DNA of 64,000 bases from Ascochyta rabiei (GCF_004011695.2 NC_082405.1:1550001-1614000), one strand, 5' to 3'. Counted from the first letter of the stretch, positions 11,788-22,454 are shown. Notes: a model not told the origin generated them from the letters alone. Numbers and translations: made by a program.

Positions 11788-13086
11788 TCAATAGCTTCGC
11801 GGCAGCTCTAGTACTTTCTCACTGACGTAATTCAAAATCATCTCTCTGCTAACAGGAGCGATGCGAGGCACCATGCACTCTCTGAACCAACGCTCGACAT
11901 CATATTCAGCCGCATATCCCATGCCACCATGAGCCAATATCGCCCTCTCGCATGCTTTGAAAGCCGCCTCTGCTGCCAAGTATTTGGCACTGTTTGCTGC
12001 AATGCCTACAGCATCTTGTCGAATAGAAGAGTCGGTTATACTCGCATCGTACAGACGAGCGGCATGGTAGGTTGCTAGTTTGGCTGCCTCGAGATTCATG
12101 TACGCATCGGCTAGCGGGTGAGCAACACCCTGATTCATGCCAATGGGTCTGTTGAAGACCTTGCGCTCGCGAGCATAGCCTGCTGCCCTTGCCAGGGCAG
12201 CGTATCCTAGTCCTAGTGCTTCACCGGCAAGTAAGCACCTTTCAGCGTTCATCCCATCCAAGATAATCTTGAATCCTTGTCCTTCTTTGCCGACCAGGGT
12301 GCTGGCAGGGACGCGGTAGTTGTCGAAGAACACCTCATTTGCATCCACCGCACGGCCGCCCATCTTCTTGATTTTCTTAATGTCAATCCCGGGGTTGCTC
12401 TTGTCCACGTCGATGCAGAATAAGGAGAGCGCCTGACTGGGCTTGGGGGCCTCCTCGGCAGCCTTCGTCCGAGCGAGAAGGATCATCTTTGATGCGACTT
12501 GAGCGCAGGTGATCCAGATCTTTTGACCAGTGATGGAGTATGTGTCGTCATCTTGTTTCTTTGCTGCAGTCGCGAGTGAGAGGGTATTGAGGCCGGCATT
12601 GGGTTCCGTGACGCCAAAACACGTCCGCCACTCTCCAGAGATGATCTTGGGTATTGTCCCTTCGAGCTGTTCCTTTGTGCCGAATTTGGCCAATGGCTGC
12701 GTGGCATAAACGTTCGCATGTATTGCCTGAGCGCCAGCCATACCAGCTCCAGATTCGGCAATTGTCTGCATCATGATGGTTGCTTCTGATATCCCCAGGC
12801 CAGCACCGCCATAAGCCTCCGGTAGCGCAACTCCAAGCCAGCCATCAGCTGCAAGAGCCGCGTGAAAGTCTTTAGGGTCGGTCCCATCCTGATCGTGTTC
12901 TTGCCAATACGTGTTTGGGAATTTGGCGCAGACTTGGCTGATAGCCTCTCGAACCATCAATTGGTTTTCAGTGAAACCGGTTATTTCCATGATGCGTCGC
13001 GGGGCGGTGGTCGAGAACGCCCTCCTCCGTGCGGACAGCCATACCCGGCTGCAGGTTTGTAAAGCTCTTCTTTGAAATTGTGGCAT
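11788..13086 (-). CDS. Acyl-CoA dehydrogenase, probably mitochondrial
   Basis: This is a single-exon ORF of 432 aa from the ATG at 13086. The N-terminus is Arg-rich without acidic residues (MPQFQRRALQTCSRVWLSAR, then FSTTAPRR), a typical mitochondrial targeting peptide; a second Met (MEITGF) could give a shorter cytosolic form. The core follows family order: LPEAYGGAGLGISEATI, CFGVTEPNAGLNTLSLAT (FAD and substrate contact), ITGQKIWIT, MGGRAVDANEVFFDNYRVP, RKVFNRPIG and CERAILAHGGMGYAAEYDVE. The place of the usual YEGT segment is taken by PRIAPVSREM, so the position of the catalytic base cannot be assigned by inspection. It catalyses flavin-dependent alpha,beta-dehydrogenation of an acyl-CoA in fatty-acid or branched-chain oxidation; chain preference is unknown. 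Confidence 0.92.
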   Translation of the reverse strand: MPQFQRRALQTCSRVWLSARRRAFSTTAPRRIMEITGFTENQLMVREAISQVCAKFPNTYWQEHDQDGTDPKDFHAALAADGWLGVALPEAYGGAGLGISEATIMMQTIAESGAGMAGAQAIHANVYATQPLAKFGTKEQLEGTIPKIISGEWRTCFGVTEPNAGLNTLSLATAAKKQDDDTYSITGQKIWITCAQVASKMILLARTKAAEEAPKPSQALSLFCIDVDKSNPGIDIKKIKKMGGRAVDANEVFFDNYRVPASTLVGKEGQGFKIILDGMNAERCLLAGEALGLGYAALARAAGYARERKVFNRPIGMNQGVAHPLADAYMNLEAAKLATYHAARLYDASITDSSIRQDAVGIAANSAKYLAAEAAFKACERAILAHGGMGYAAEYDVERWFRECMVPRIAPVSREMILNYVSEKVLELPRSY

Positions 13087-14190
13087 CGCGGGCAATGAGA
13101 AATAATGTGTCGGAAGCTTCGAATATTCCTCAGCGACCGCAGTTCGATTGTTTTCAATAGCGATGGCGAGAGCATATAGCCGACTTCGGTCTTTTCAGTG
13201 GGCCGCTGTGCGCCTCGGAAAAGCCAATCCGAATCCCAGATAGAGATCTTTGCGCTCGACATCTCGCAACCACCAATATCGACTTTGAGAGGCGTTCGAT
13301 GACGAGCTGACTTCGGTCTGGGTGAGCTGTGCATGCTCATTGATGGCCAGACCTTTGTACGTAGGTATTCGAGTTTCCCGAATGTCCGTAATCCTCAACA
13401 ACGCCTGCTGCGCCTGGTGTCCGCGGCCTCGGATCGAGTCTGGGCAACATCTGATGAATGAGATTGAACTAGAGGCGTTCCAAAAATTGAGACAACACGG
13501 TTTGAAGCCTTCCCTCAGCCTTTACAGTGCTAGGCAGGTATTTTATCCGGTTACGAGCGTATCGGGTGCGCGTGTTCAAGAAACCTTCCACGCTATGACC
13601 ATGGCAACTCAACTTCAGCAAAGACGGGAAATCATGTACTGAATCCTTGCGACCCCGCGGGGAAGGACACGCGGGGATACAGAATCGACCCAGTACACCG
13701 GCTACAATCTGGGGACAATTCGTGGAGAAACACCTCAATGTTGTCAGGCGTCTTCTTGGCTGTAATGCCCAGAAATGCCCAGATCGCTTGCAGTACCAAG
13801 ACGACATGAGCTGATGCGATTGACGGAACTCACCAGAACATCAATTCTTCCGGTTCCTCGTGGCTGAGAGTATCACAGGAACCTGACAGCCTTAGTCAAC
13901 ACAATCTTGGACACAGCAGAGTTGGACCTCAACTATTATGAGAATATCTTGCACTGACCCAACCTGGCGAGTAGCGGCCATGGACGAGTACTGAAGGTCT
14001 GAGGAGACTGCAGCAATGCTTCTTCGCCAGCTGCAGGTCTTCAATTGACTTGGAAGATATTCACTGCTGTCGCAGTAAGGTAACCAGTGAAGGATGCTGA
14101 TCACGAGACCGAGCCACTGAGCACCGAAGCTCGGGCTGCTCGGCCATATTACTGATTCGATCCAATACTGGTTTAGATTGGTTGGGACCA
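13087..14190. other. Intergenic stretch
   Basis: This holds the divergent upstream regions of the acyl-CoA dehydrogenase (-) and pectate lyase (+). Several overlapping ORFs of up to about 119 codons occur on both strands without motifs. I support no gene here. Confidence 0.45.
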
Positions 14191-14205
14191 TATAGCTATA
14201 TAAAC
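14191..14205 (+). promoter_or_regulatory. TATA element of the pectate lyase gene
   Basis: The sequence TATAGCTATATAAAC lies about 130 bp before the pectate lyase start codon and is followed by a pyrimidine-rich leader (CAACTCTTTCACACTC). This is a strong TATA core promoter, as expected for an inducible secreted-enzyme gene. Confidence 0.5.
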
Positions 14206-14331
14206 ATGGTCTTCGACCACAACGATGGAGCAGGGAACTAGATCAACTCTTTCACACTCTGATCCGACCTTCCCTATATCTCAGCTCCAACAACTGCCCA
14301 ACATACACGTGGTCAAAGTTAAACTGTCACG

Positions 14332-15308
14332 ATGAAGTTCACTTCTGCTCTCGTCGTTCCTCTCATCCCCGCACTGTCTTCGGCAGCTGCACTCGGTCGC
14401 CGCCAGAATCAGCAAGGTGATGGACCTCAGGGTGGCGCAGATGCTACACAGGGCGACCTTAGTGGACGACCACTACCACGCTTCCCCTTCCCTCGAGTTG
14501 AGTTCCCTGTCCCTACAGAGACAGTTGTGCTCAATCAGACCATGTACATCTACCCTGGTCAGATCTTTGATGGGCAGATGAAACGCTATGAGCGTGTGGA
14601 GGGTAGCTGCAACGAACAGGCCGAAGGAACTGATGCCGACGCTGTCTTCAACCTCATGAGTGGAGCCACTATCAGGAACGTCATCATTGGCCAGCACCAA
14701 TCGGAGGGCATCCACGCCCTGGGTGATGCTTGGGTTGAGAATGGTGAGTCGAGTTTATAATTGGATATGGAGTTCAGACACTAACACCTGCTTCAGTGTG
14801 GTGGGAAGACGTCTGTGAGGACGCCCTGACCTCCAAGGGCCTCAATACTCAGCTCCGAGTCATCGGCGGCGGAGCCCGCAACGCTCAGGACAAGATCTTC
14901 CAGGACAATTCGCTCGGTGGCAAATTCAACATCACTGGCTTCTACGCTGAAACCTTTGGCACCTTCTACCAGTCCTGCGGAAACTGCCTTAACCAAGCCA
15001 AGCGCAACGTCACCATCCAGAACGTCATTGCCATCAACGGAACGCGCATGGGCATAATCAACCCCAACTTCGGCGACGAGTACCGCATCAAGAACTCGCA
15101 AGTTCAGGACGTCAAGTTCATGGTCGACAAGGAGATTGGTAACAACGTCCAGACGGTGCCTTACACTGTCGGCACCGGACCAGACGAGAAATACGCTCTG
15201 TACAACATGACTCGCGACCACATCACTGGCTTCAACGGAACTGCCACAAATGTTTATGAGCCTGAGCAGCCGTACGAGTGGCTGTCCGAGTTCTGGCCTG
15301 AGAAGTAG
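14332..15308 (+). CDS. Secreted pectate lyase, polysaccharide lyase family 3
   Basis: Exons 14332..14743 and 14797..15308 give 307 aa. A signal peptide (MKFTSALVVPLIPALSSAAA) is followed by a Gln/Gly-rich linker of about 30 residues. The PL3 beta-helix then begins with a Pro-rich FPFPRVEFPVPTETVVLN. Family hallmarks follow: ATIRNVIIG, HALGDAWVENVWWEDVCEDA (formed across the intron), GKFNITGFYAETFGTF, QSCGNC and NGTRMGIINPNFGD. Paired cysteines and NxT/NxS sites suit secretion. PL3 enzymes cleave polygalacturonate by calcium-dependent beta-elimination, which breaks down plant cell-wall pectin. The linker is longer than in most family members. This is the clearest sign of plant association in the window. 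Confidence 0.93.
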
Positions 15309-15415
15309 ACGATTCGTGATGAGAGATTGAGCGACGACTTGTATATAGACTAATCACTAATGTCTCAAAGGTGCTTTCCCGTGTACCCATGACTCTCGTG
15401 ATCTCATGGATTTTG

Positions 15416-15838
15416 TCAGAACGGACTCCAACCTCCGTGCCACAACACTACTCGATAGCCATCAGCATCCTCAAACGTCTTGCCTTGTCCTTCAGCGTCC
15501 CAGTAGGGATTATAACTCTCGGCCGACTCAAACCCAGCTTTTTCCATCTTCTTAACCGCCCTCATCCAGTCCTCGATATCAGGTAGATAGAAGACCAACA
15601 GGTTCTCTTTCGTGGGCGCTCGGCCAGGATCATGGCCCTCCTCCTCAGTGAACTCGAGATGATACGGTAGACTAGAATGGCCGAGCATCGCACCATTGAA
15701 ACCAGCGTGTTTTTCAAAGGAGCCGATGATCTGAAAGCCAAGGCCGGTGGTGTAGATGGGAAGTAGTGCCGATATGGAGCGAGTAGGGCGCACGATGCGG
15801 AGGTGTGCTTGTGCAACGGGTGACTGGTTTGCAGACAT
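15416..15838 (-). CDS. VOC-superfamily (glyoxalase/bleomycin-resistance fold) protein
   Basis: A single exon of 140 aa carries one VOC module. The first beta-strand reads AHLRIVRPTRSISALLPIYTTGLGF, quoted for its start HLRIVRP, where the His is a possible metal ligand. GSFEKHAGFNGAMLG, LPYHLEFT (second His) and the C-terminal FEDADGYRVVLWHGGW complete the beta-alpha-beta-beta-beta pattern, and a Glu or Asp in the last part may be the third ligand. Such proteins include metal-dependent lyases and dioxygenases and small-molecule binding proteins, and nothing here picks one. It converges on the pectate lyase gene with about 107 bp between stops. Confidence 0.82.
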   Translation of the reverse strand: MSANQSPVAQAHLRIVRPTRSISALLPIYTTGLGFQIIGSFEKHAGFNGAMLGHSSLPYHLEFTEEEGHDPGRAPTKENLLVFYLPDIEDWMRAVKKMEKAGFESAESYNPYWDAEGQGKTFEDADGYRVVLWHGGWSPF

Positions 15839-17085
15839 CTTGGGTGTGTTGAAAGGTCTATGAGCAACGATGACTGTGAAGAGGGTCCAAGGTATATGTT
15901 ACATCTCGTGTGTTTCTCTGACTAATCAGCCCCATCTAGATCAGATGACCACGGGAGGAGGGCAATGTGGTCATCTTCCAGAGGCTGGATCCGAAAAATA
16001 ATAAGATCTGCCCAGAGATCTTTTCGCAAGACTGGCTGGGAAGTCTGGAAGGGATGAAGACAACAGAGTCTATGCTACTGTCCGAGTCCACCAATTTATC
16101 GAGGTATGTGACCTGAATAATTCCAGCTAACATTCAGAGACTGTCCAGTTTAATACACCCAAGAACTGATGATCCTCACTCCTCTTCCTCGCAAACTGTA
16201 TGTCGCAACTTACACAGCGACATCATCTTTGATTTGTACTGGTTTGTTGCCCCATGGAAGAGCAGGATAGAAAACACACCACATACGTCCCGAGACCATG
16301 TGACGACGCATAGTTCTCAATCTGTGCACGTAACTTGGAAGAATTGAATGCCTCGAAATCAACATCGCCCTCTACCCAACGTATTTCCTCTTACAGCCAG
16401 CTCCGCGCTGAGCTCGACACAGAAGGAGGCCCCCTGACAAGCAAGCATCAAAACGCAACTGAGGACATTCTCGGACAGCCTGAGCCAGAAAGAAAATCCA
16501 AAATCCAAAATCCAGGCGCTTCTCAGCGGACGGCGTAAATTGCATCTGAAGTTGAAAAAGCTGGTCCATGCACAGTACTATTCGTTTCTTTGCTGATACA
16601 ATTGTTTATATACTGAGCAACTCGATGCACATGACTGGAGGTTATGTGTTTCTTCCAATAGTGTAGCGACTTGTAGTATGACAAGTAACTTTCTCTTGTG
16701 AGAAACGGGCGAGCGATTGTCCATCTGTTCGACCATGAATTTGACATCTTCCTTGCTGAAGTCTTCAAAGTGAATGTTGTGCATAAGGTGATACTGTAAC
16801 CTCCAAGAACGAGTTGGAATCGCTGGATGAACTCATGAGATGAGAGCCTGACGACTTGCATCTCGCCGTCGTGAGGATCAATGTTCTTGGCTGATGCTAC
16901 CTAGCTTTGGGCACCTTGCAATACCGCACAATCACCACTCTCTGACTCGCTCAAGCAGACAAGAGCAAGATGCAGAACGCAACGACAAAGCCAACCCGCA
17001 TCAGTCCTAGCCCCCGACCTAGCTTACACCCTCACCACCGCGCATACACCCAAGCCTTGGCAATACAATAAACAAACAAAAAAGA
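15839..17085. other. Intergenic stretch with a coding-like fragment
   Basis: No complete gene is supported. On the minus strand, about 16835 down to 16578, one frame reads like a protein (HNIHFEDFSKEDVKFMVEQM) but has no clear start, splice partner or family match. It may be a decayed gene fragment. The right end is the CutC promoter. Confidence 0.35.
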
Positions 17086-17826
17086 ATGCTAGAACTAGCC
17101 TGCTTCACCGCCTCCTCCGCCCTAACCGCCGCCCGCGCAGGCGCCTCCCGAATCGAGCTATGCGCCTCGTACACTTCTGGCGGCGTAACCCCCTTGTTAT
17201 CAACCCTCCACAGCATCCGCGACGAGCTGCAGCGCTCGAGCCCTTCTACCGCCACGATCCCCGGCGCACCAACTGCCGAGCATGGCCAAATCCCAATCTA
17301 CATCATGATCCGCCCGCGCGGCGGGGACTTTAGCTACACGCCCACCGAGTTCGAAGCAATGAAATCCAGCATCGACGGCTTCCAAGCCATCGGCGACGGT
17401 GCGGTGCAAGGGTTCGTGTTCGGGATCCTGACGGCAGACGCGCGGGTCGATGGACCGCGGTGTCGCGAGCTGGTGGAGCTTGCGGCGCCGCTGCCGTGTA
17501 CTTTTCACCGCGCGGTGGATGGGGTGGCGGACGAAGACCTGGAGGGGGCGGTGCAGACGATTGTCGAGTGTGGGTTTGAGAGTGTGCTGACTAGTGGTGG
17601 CGCGGGGAGTGCGAGGGAGGGGGTGGAGAGGGTTGCAGGGCTGCAGAAGAAGTATGGGGAGCGCATCACTTTGATTCTGGGGGGTGGGGTCAGAAGCTCG
17701 AATGTTGTGGGCTTGAAGAGAGAGGCGGGGGTGCGGTGGGTGCACTCTGCTGCTATCACGGGTCCAGGCGAGGAGGTGGACGAGGCGGAAGCGAGGAGAA
17801 TGGTGGCATTGCTTCAACATGTATGA
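17086..17826 (+). CDS. cutC: CutC-family copper homeostasis protein
   Basis: A single-exon 246-aa ORF makes a TIM barrel. It starts MLELACFTASSALTAARAGA and continues RIELCASYTSGGVTPLLSTL, the family's first barrel strands with the conserved ELC and GGxTP. Further motifs are IYIMIRPRGGDFSYT (IRPRxGxFxY), GFVFGILTADARVD, CTFHRAVDGVAD (FHRAxD), VLTSGGAGSA and ITLILGGGVRSSNV. The eukaryotic homologue has been linked to copper handling, but its biochemical activity is unsettled. The length fits the family. The sequence is more GC-rich than its neighbours, as is the ankyrin gene with which it converges (74 bp between stops). Confidence 0.93.
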   Translation: MLELACFTASSALTAARAGASRIELCASYTSGGVTPLLSTLHSIRDELQRSSPSTATIPGAPTAEHGQIPIYIMIRPRGGDFSYTPTEFEAMKSSIDGFQAIGDGAVQGFVFGILTADARVDGPRCRELVELAAPLPCTFHRAVDGVADEDLEGAVQTIVECGFESVLTSGGAGSAREGVERVAGLQKKYGERITLILGGGVRSSNVVGLKREAGVRWVHSAAITGPGEEVDEAEARRMVALLQHV

Positions 17827-17900
17827 AGAATGCATGTGCGATCAAACACCGACAACGCCAAACGCCTCTTAGTCCCAAACGCCGGACATCTTACATGGTC

Positions 17901-19112
17901 CTACACAGTCCCGCTGCTCTCTCCCGTCTCGGCTCTTGGTCTCATCCCGTCAGGCGTAAATGTCCACCCTCTCCCTTCTGTCGGCGTCATCGCTCTCCGC
18001 TTCTCAACAGGGCTCCAGTCCATGCCCGGCGCTGGCAGCCCCTGCAACCCTGCATCGTCTCTCGCCCTCACCCTGACCCGCTCGCTCTCGCTACTGCCCC
18101 GTCCCACCAAACCATCACCGTCCGTGACCAAGCGCACGCCAGCAGTCCTCTGCCGCTGGCGTTCCTGCAGCTCGCGCTTGCTTTCTGCCTTTTTCTTCTC
18201 GAAATCGATGATCAACGTCTTGAAGTAGGCTTCGGCGGCGGGCGTGGCAGAGTAGTGCACGGGTGTCCAGCTGTACGCGTTCAGAACGAAGGGGTTTGCG
18301 CCGTACTGGAGGAGTAGACGCAGCGTCTTCAGCTCGCCAGCAGCGGAAGCATGGTGCAGGGCTGTGTTACCAGCATTGTCGTGCGCAGTGAGGATGGATG
18401 GGTCTTGTACGATGAGGGTTGGGATCAGGTGGAGGGTGCCGCTGCCGGATTTGCTGGAGAGCATGAGCTAGGGAAGTGTCAGTAGCGGTTTGGTGGAGAG
18501 GGAGGGGGCGCCGCTTACAGCGTCTAGGCCGGCTTTGTTAACCCACGGTATGCACTCTGGGAAGCGCTTTGCGAGCATGACGCCAGTCTCTTCTTTGCCT
18601 GCCATGGCCGCAAACATCAAGGGCGTCTCAAAGTCGTTGTTGCGACTGACGGAATCATCTTCGTGACCGGCATCGATGAGGAACTCCTAGTTGTTGCATG
18701 TCAGTATCGAGTGGTCTGCCGGCGGACCGCAATGACGTAGGCGCACAAGGGAAAACAACCTACAGCAATCTGCGTGAAGCCATGTTTGGCAGCGAGATGC
18801 AGGTTTGTGTTGCTCTTCTCTTGGTAGTCTGGATTGCGCAGGTAGTCGGCGTTGTTGCGAATGATGCGCTGCACGAGCGGCAGGTCGTTGAGCAGGATGG
18901 CACGACGCAGGCGCCGCGGTACATCAATCCTGACGGTGGTTAGCCGGGTGAGGCGGAAACGTGTCGAAGCAAGCTGTTCCTACATGTCGGTGACAGCGGA
19001 GCATGATGGAACACCCGGAGGTGACGCGTGCGCCGTTGTCAAGTGGGTGTTGGTGTGGTGATTGCGGAGAGACGCGAGCTGATGGGGGGGAGCTGCGGAC
19101 CTCCGCCGCCAT
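17901..19112 (-). CDS. Ankyrin-repeat protein
   Basis: Well-supported exons are 18929..18764, 18686..18519 and 18467..17901, all in phase. A probable first exon, 19112..19015, starts MAAEVRSSPP, but its donor (GG|GTGTTC) is weak, so the 5' end is uncertain; together they give 332 aa. Ankyrin repeats are visible as NTNLHLAAKHGFTQIA, ETPLMFAAMAGKEETGVML, NTALHHASAAGELKTLRLLL with GANPFVLN, and TPVHYSA. The C-terminal third is a charged helix (IIDFEKKKAESKRELQERQR) and then a disordered tail. Ankyrin stacks bind partner proteins, and no partner can be inferred. It lies head-to-tail behind RPN3. Confidence 0.78.
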
Positions 19113-19320
19113 TCACTGAACAAGTTAGCACTGCACCTAGTGGGGCATGTTCGCCAGCCGCATGGATATTGTGTGTACGTGGGGGCAGTTGGATCGTTTG
19201 GGTGAATTGCATAGCCATGTCAATGCTCTTCTATTCATGATCATTAGGGTCATGGTTCCAACGTCACCGTCTGGCACATAGACTGTGCTTGCCAGAGGGA
19301 AAGGGTAGTCTACGCAGCCT

Positions 19321-21162
19321 CTACAATCCGTCAAAATCTCCTCCCGCATCGTCGTCGTCAATGTCTCCCTCCTGAATCTCCGATGCTAGCTCACGCTCGC
19401 GCTCCCTGGCCTCCTGGGCGTTCTTCAGCTCCAGCCTGTGCTGGTTCATGGGGTAGCGCATGGCCTTGACGCACTCGTCGTGCAGCGTCAGGCACGCCCG
19501 GATGCGGTCGTGGAAAGCCTCGCCAGGCTCGCGGGTTGCGTAGATGTCCCCTGCCTGCTTTGTCTGCATGAAGCCCTTCTCGTGGTCGATGGATGCCTCG
19601 ATCACGCCATCGCGGATGGCCTTTGCGACAATGTACTCGGCCGACTCCTCGCTCTCGAGGCCCAGGCGGATGCAGATGTCGCGGAGTGAGATGCGCGAGT
19701 ACGACAGCGACAGCATGCGGATGCCCGTCTTGATGACGTTCTGTCGCAGACGTAGAATCAGAGTGTAGGTCTGGTCCTTGTGGAAGGTGGCAGAGTGTGT
19801 TTGCACTACCTTGAGGAAGCCCTGCAGATCACCCACACGGACGGCCTGGACCAGACGGAAGTAGGGCTGCAGCGCGCGCTCCATGCGGGGCTGGCTGAAG
19901 ACTTCGCGGTCGGGAATGTCGCCCATGAGCAGCTCGACGACGATCAGCAGCTTCATCGAGGCCTGGTAGAAGCCAGTGGCCACGTTGCCCGAGGGCGACT
20001 TGCGAGTGGCGCTGGTCAGGTGCTCGTGTGCCTCGGTGTAGGAGAGCTGGATGGCGCGTATGCGACCGAGGTAGTAGAGGTACCGGGCGACCTGGTTGTT
20101 GGGGGCGTTGGGCGGGAACTGTGTCTGGGCAACGAGGAGATCGGCTTGTGTGATGTCGGCGGTGGAGATGTAGTTGCGGAGGAGCAGCGTGGTGACGGAA
20201 GCCTGTGTATCTGGGTCCTTTCGGAGGACGGCGCTGCGCATGGCTGCCAGCAGCTTGCCGCGGATGTTGATGACGGGCGACTGCTTGGAAGGAGGCTTGG
20301 GGTCGAGCTCCTCGTGGAAGAGCGAGAAGTAGAAGTAGGCCTTTGCGCCCAGCGAGTCGAGCGTCCGCCTGTTCATGTCGCGGATCTTGTCGACCAGCTT
20401 CTCCGAGAACTCTGCGCCCTCGTCGTGCTCCTTCTGGTCGTAGAGGTAGACCTGTGTTGGTCAGCTTGGCTGCATCTGCGTTGCGTGGCGGCAAAGGCGC
20501 GGCGGGCAAACCCACCTGTATCAGGATGGCAATGTAGACATCAATCTCGGGCAGGGGCTCCTTGGCGCTGGTCTTGTTCGCCTGCACCTCCTCCTTGTAC
20601 TGCGAGACGACGCTCTGTATGGCCTCGCCGTCCATGCCAATGTACTCGATGAAGGTGCGGGCCGTGGCATTGTTGGGTGAGTACGTCAGGATGATGACGG
20701 AGCACAGCACGCGGTCGGTGAGGCGCTTGCGGAGCGAGGATATGGAGCGCAGGGCGCGCAGGGCGAAGCGCGAGTCGAACTGGGCGACGGCGCGCTCGAG
20801 CAGGGCGAAGTTGCTGCGAATGTCTAGCGTGGTGGGGTCAGCGCGCTGCAGGAGGTACTTGCACGAGGCGACGTTGGTGGCGATGATGTGGTTGGGGCAC
20901 ATTTTGCGGACCGGCCAGGACGTGGTGCAGTTGGTGCAGGGGCAGCGCGAGGTGAAGGGCGGCATGCTGTGCTAGATCCAGATCTGGATCAAGATGTGTA
21001 CATGCGTAGATGTGTAGACATGTACGTGTGGATGTGTGGACGTGTGGACGTGTGCAGGCGTGTCTACATCTCGAGGTACTCACCGGCAATGGCCTGCTGC
21101 TCTGTCTGCTCGGCCGTGGGCTTCTCCGCCGCGGTGACGACGCCTTCCATGCTGTCCGCCAT
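19321..21162 (-). CDS. RPN3: 26S proteasome regulatory subunit Rpn3 (PSMD3)
   Basis: Exons 21162..21084, 20823..20516 and 20451..19321 give 505 aa, the usual length. Rpn3 is a scaffold subunit of the proteasome lid and helps position the deubiquitinase Rpn11. The N-terminus MADSMEGVV leads across a 260-nt intron to SNFALLERAVAQFDSRFALR, the conserved start of the helical repeats. Then come VYLYDQKEHDEGAEFSEKL and AYFYFSLFHEELD, and the PCI domain near residues 330-440 with YSRISLRDICIRLGLES and AEYIVAKAIRDGVIEA, followed by KGFMQTKQAGDIYATREP and an acidic tail. The start at 21162 is chosen because it yields the family N-terminus. An ATG at 20965 inside intron 1 is also in frame. It diverges from SPC34. 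Confidence 0.95.
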
Positions 21163-21234
21163 GGTTGCCGTGCTGCCGTGCTGTGTGTCGTGTGCGATGG
21201 GCGGTGGAGAGGGAGGTGCGTGGAAGGGGAGGGT

Positions 21235-21342
21235 AGTGACGGCGGTGACGGCGGTGACGGTGATGACGGTGATGCCGGTGGTGACGGCAGTGACGACAGT
21301 GACGGTGGTGACGGTGGTGACGGTGGTGACGGCGGTGACGCC
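21235..21342. repeat. 9-bp minisatellite, (RGTGACGGY)12, in a bidirectional promoter
   Basis: Twelve consecutive 9-bp units based on GGTGACGGC or GGTGACGGT fill these 108 bp with few substitutions. The array sits 73-180 bp before the RPN3 start codon and about 214 bp before the SPC34 start, so it lies in the leader or promoter shared by the pair. The period is a multiple of three, which leaves frames open on both strands and creates spurious ORFs. Confidence 0.9.
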
Positions 21343-21555
21343 GGGTGGTGGGTGATGGGCGACAGGCGACAGGCGGCGGGCGACGGGGGACGTGGTTCTG
21401 GAGGCAAGCTCGCCGGAGCTGCCACTGCCACTGCTTGACGTCGGCGGAGCGATGATGACTAAGTCTGCACCCTTGGCCCTTGTTGACGCGCCCCAAACAC
21501 CGCCGCACCGCCGCACCGCCGCACTGCTGCACGCACGCCCACCTCCACCACGCAA

Positions 21556-22454
21556 ATGCACGTCATGACGCTGCTCGACAACCACCTCGAGCAGATCTCG
21601 CTCTGCTCCGCGTCCATCGCCGAGCTGCAGTACGCACTCCCACCCTGCTCCCACCCTGCACACGCCCCTCTGAACTGCCTCCAGCTTTGCCCCGCCCAAG
21701 ATATTCACCAATGCCCTGCTGCAGAACCACGACATCACCACCCTGATCCGCGACACCGAGGCTCACGAGCGCGCCCTCTTCTCGGTCCCGCCGCCGCCCG
21801 CCGCCCCCACGCACGCTGAGCCCCCCACCTCCACCAACCGGCGCAACACCATCTTCAATCCCAGCGGCGGTCCTGGCGCCACCACGTCAGGCGGCGGCGC
21901 CAATGCAGTTCGCGCTCCCAGACGTAACACCGCTGTCGCCGCTGTCCTTGGCAATGAGCTGGTAGAGAGGATCAGAAGAGGTGGGGGCGGTGGTGCCGGC
22001 TCAGGTCTCGGCTACCGCAAGTACGATGCTACCAACAAGAACGACGTCGACGTCGACTCGCTGCTCGAGGGAGCCGAGAAGCTGCTAGGCGTGTAGTGAG
22101 TTGCCCACCACTACTGCCAGTACGACCATGTGCTAACAACGCTACAGCCGGGTCCCAGGCGCACACGAGAAGATCGCTGCTATGCGCCAACGACACGCCC
22201 GGCTCGAGTCTTCGCTGGAATACTACGAGAGCCGTCTTGCCGAACAGACTGCACGGCTCGGCCGCCTGAAAAAATCACGGGGAGACTACGCCGACGAAGA
22301 CGCAGAGCTCGACGACGAACCACAAGAAGACGTGGTCCTGACGGCCGAGGATCTACGCCGCGAAGAGGAGGAAGTGAAACAACTCGAGTCGAAGAAGAGG
22401 GGGCTTGAAGACAGAGTGCACTCTATGGGCAGAGACATTTCAGGGCTGCGGTGA
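21556..22454 (+). CDS. SPC34: DASH/Dam1 complex subunit Spc34
   Basis: Exons 21556..21629, 21685..22095 and 22148..22454 give 263 aa. The N-terminus has the family signature LEQISLCSASIAELHFAPP (spliced at ELH) then KIFTNALLQNHDITTLIRD and TEAHERALFSV. A disordered Gly/Ala/Pro-rich middle follows, with SLLEGAEKLLGVYRVPGA across the second junction, then a C-terminal coiled coil (about 170-260) rich in Glu and Arg. The DASH ring couples kinetochores to microtubule plus ends, and Spc34 is one of its ten subunits. Two Met codons (21556 and 21565) compete; the first was taken. It is fungus-specific, which supports the taxonomic call. It converges on the SDR gene. Confidence 0.92.

Noticed and set aside
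19780..20652. Plus-strand ORF of 290 codons
   Set aside because: It is the antisense shadow of RPN3; the translation is Val/Leu/Asp-biased with no motif.
21064..21756. Minus-strand ORF of 230 codons
   Set aside because: Most of it translates the 9-bp promoter repeat and the antisense of SPC34. Only its last 32 codons, ending in the RPN3 N-terminus, are real.
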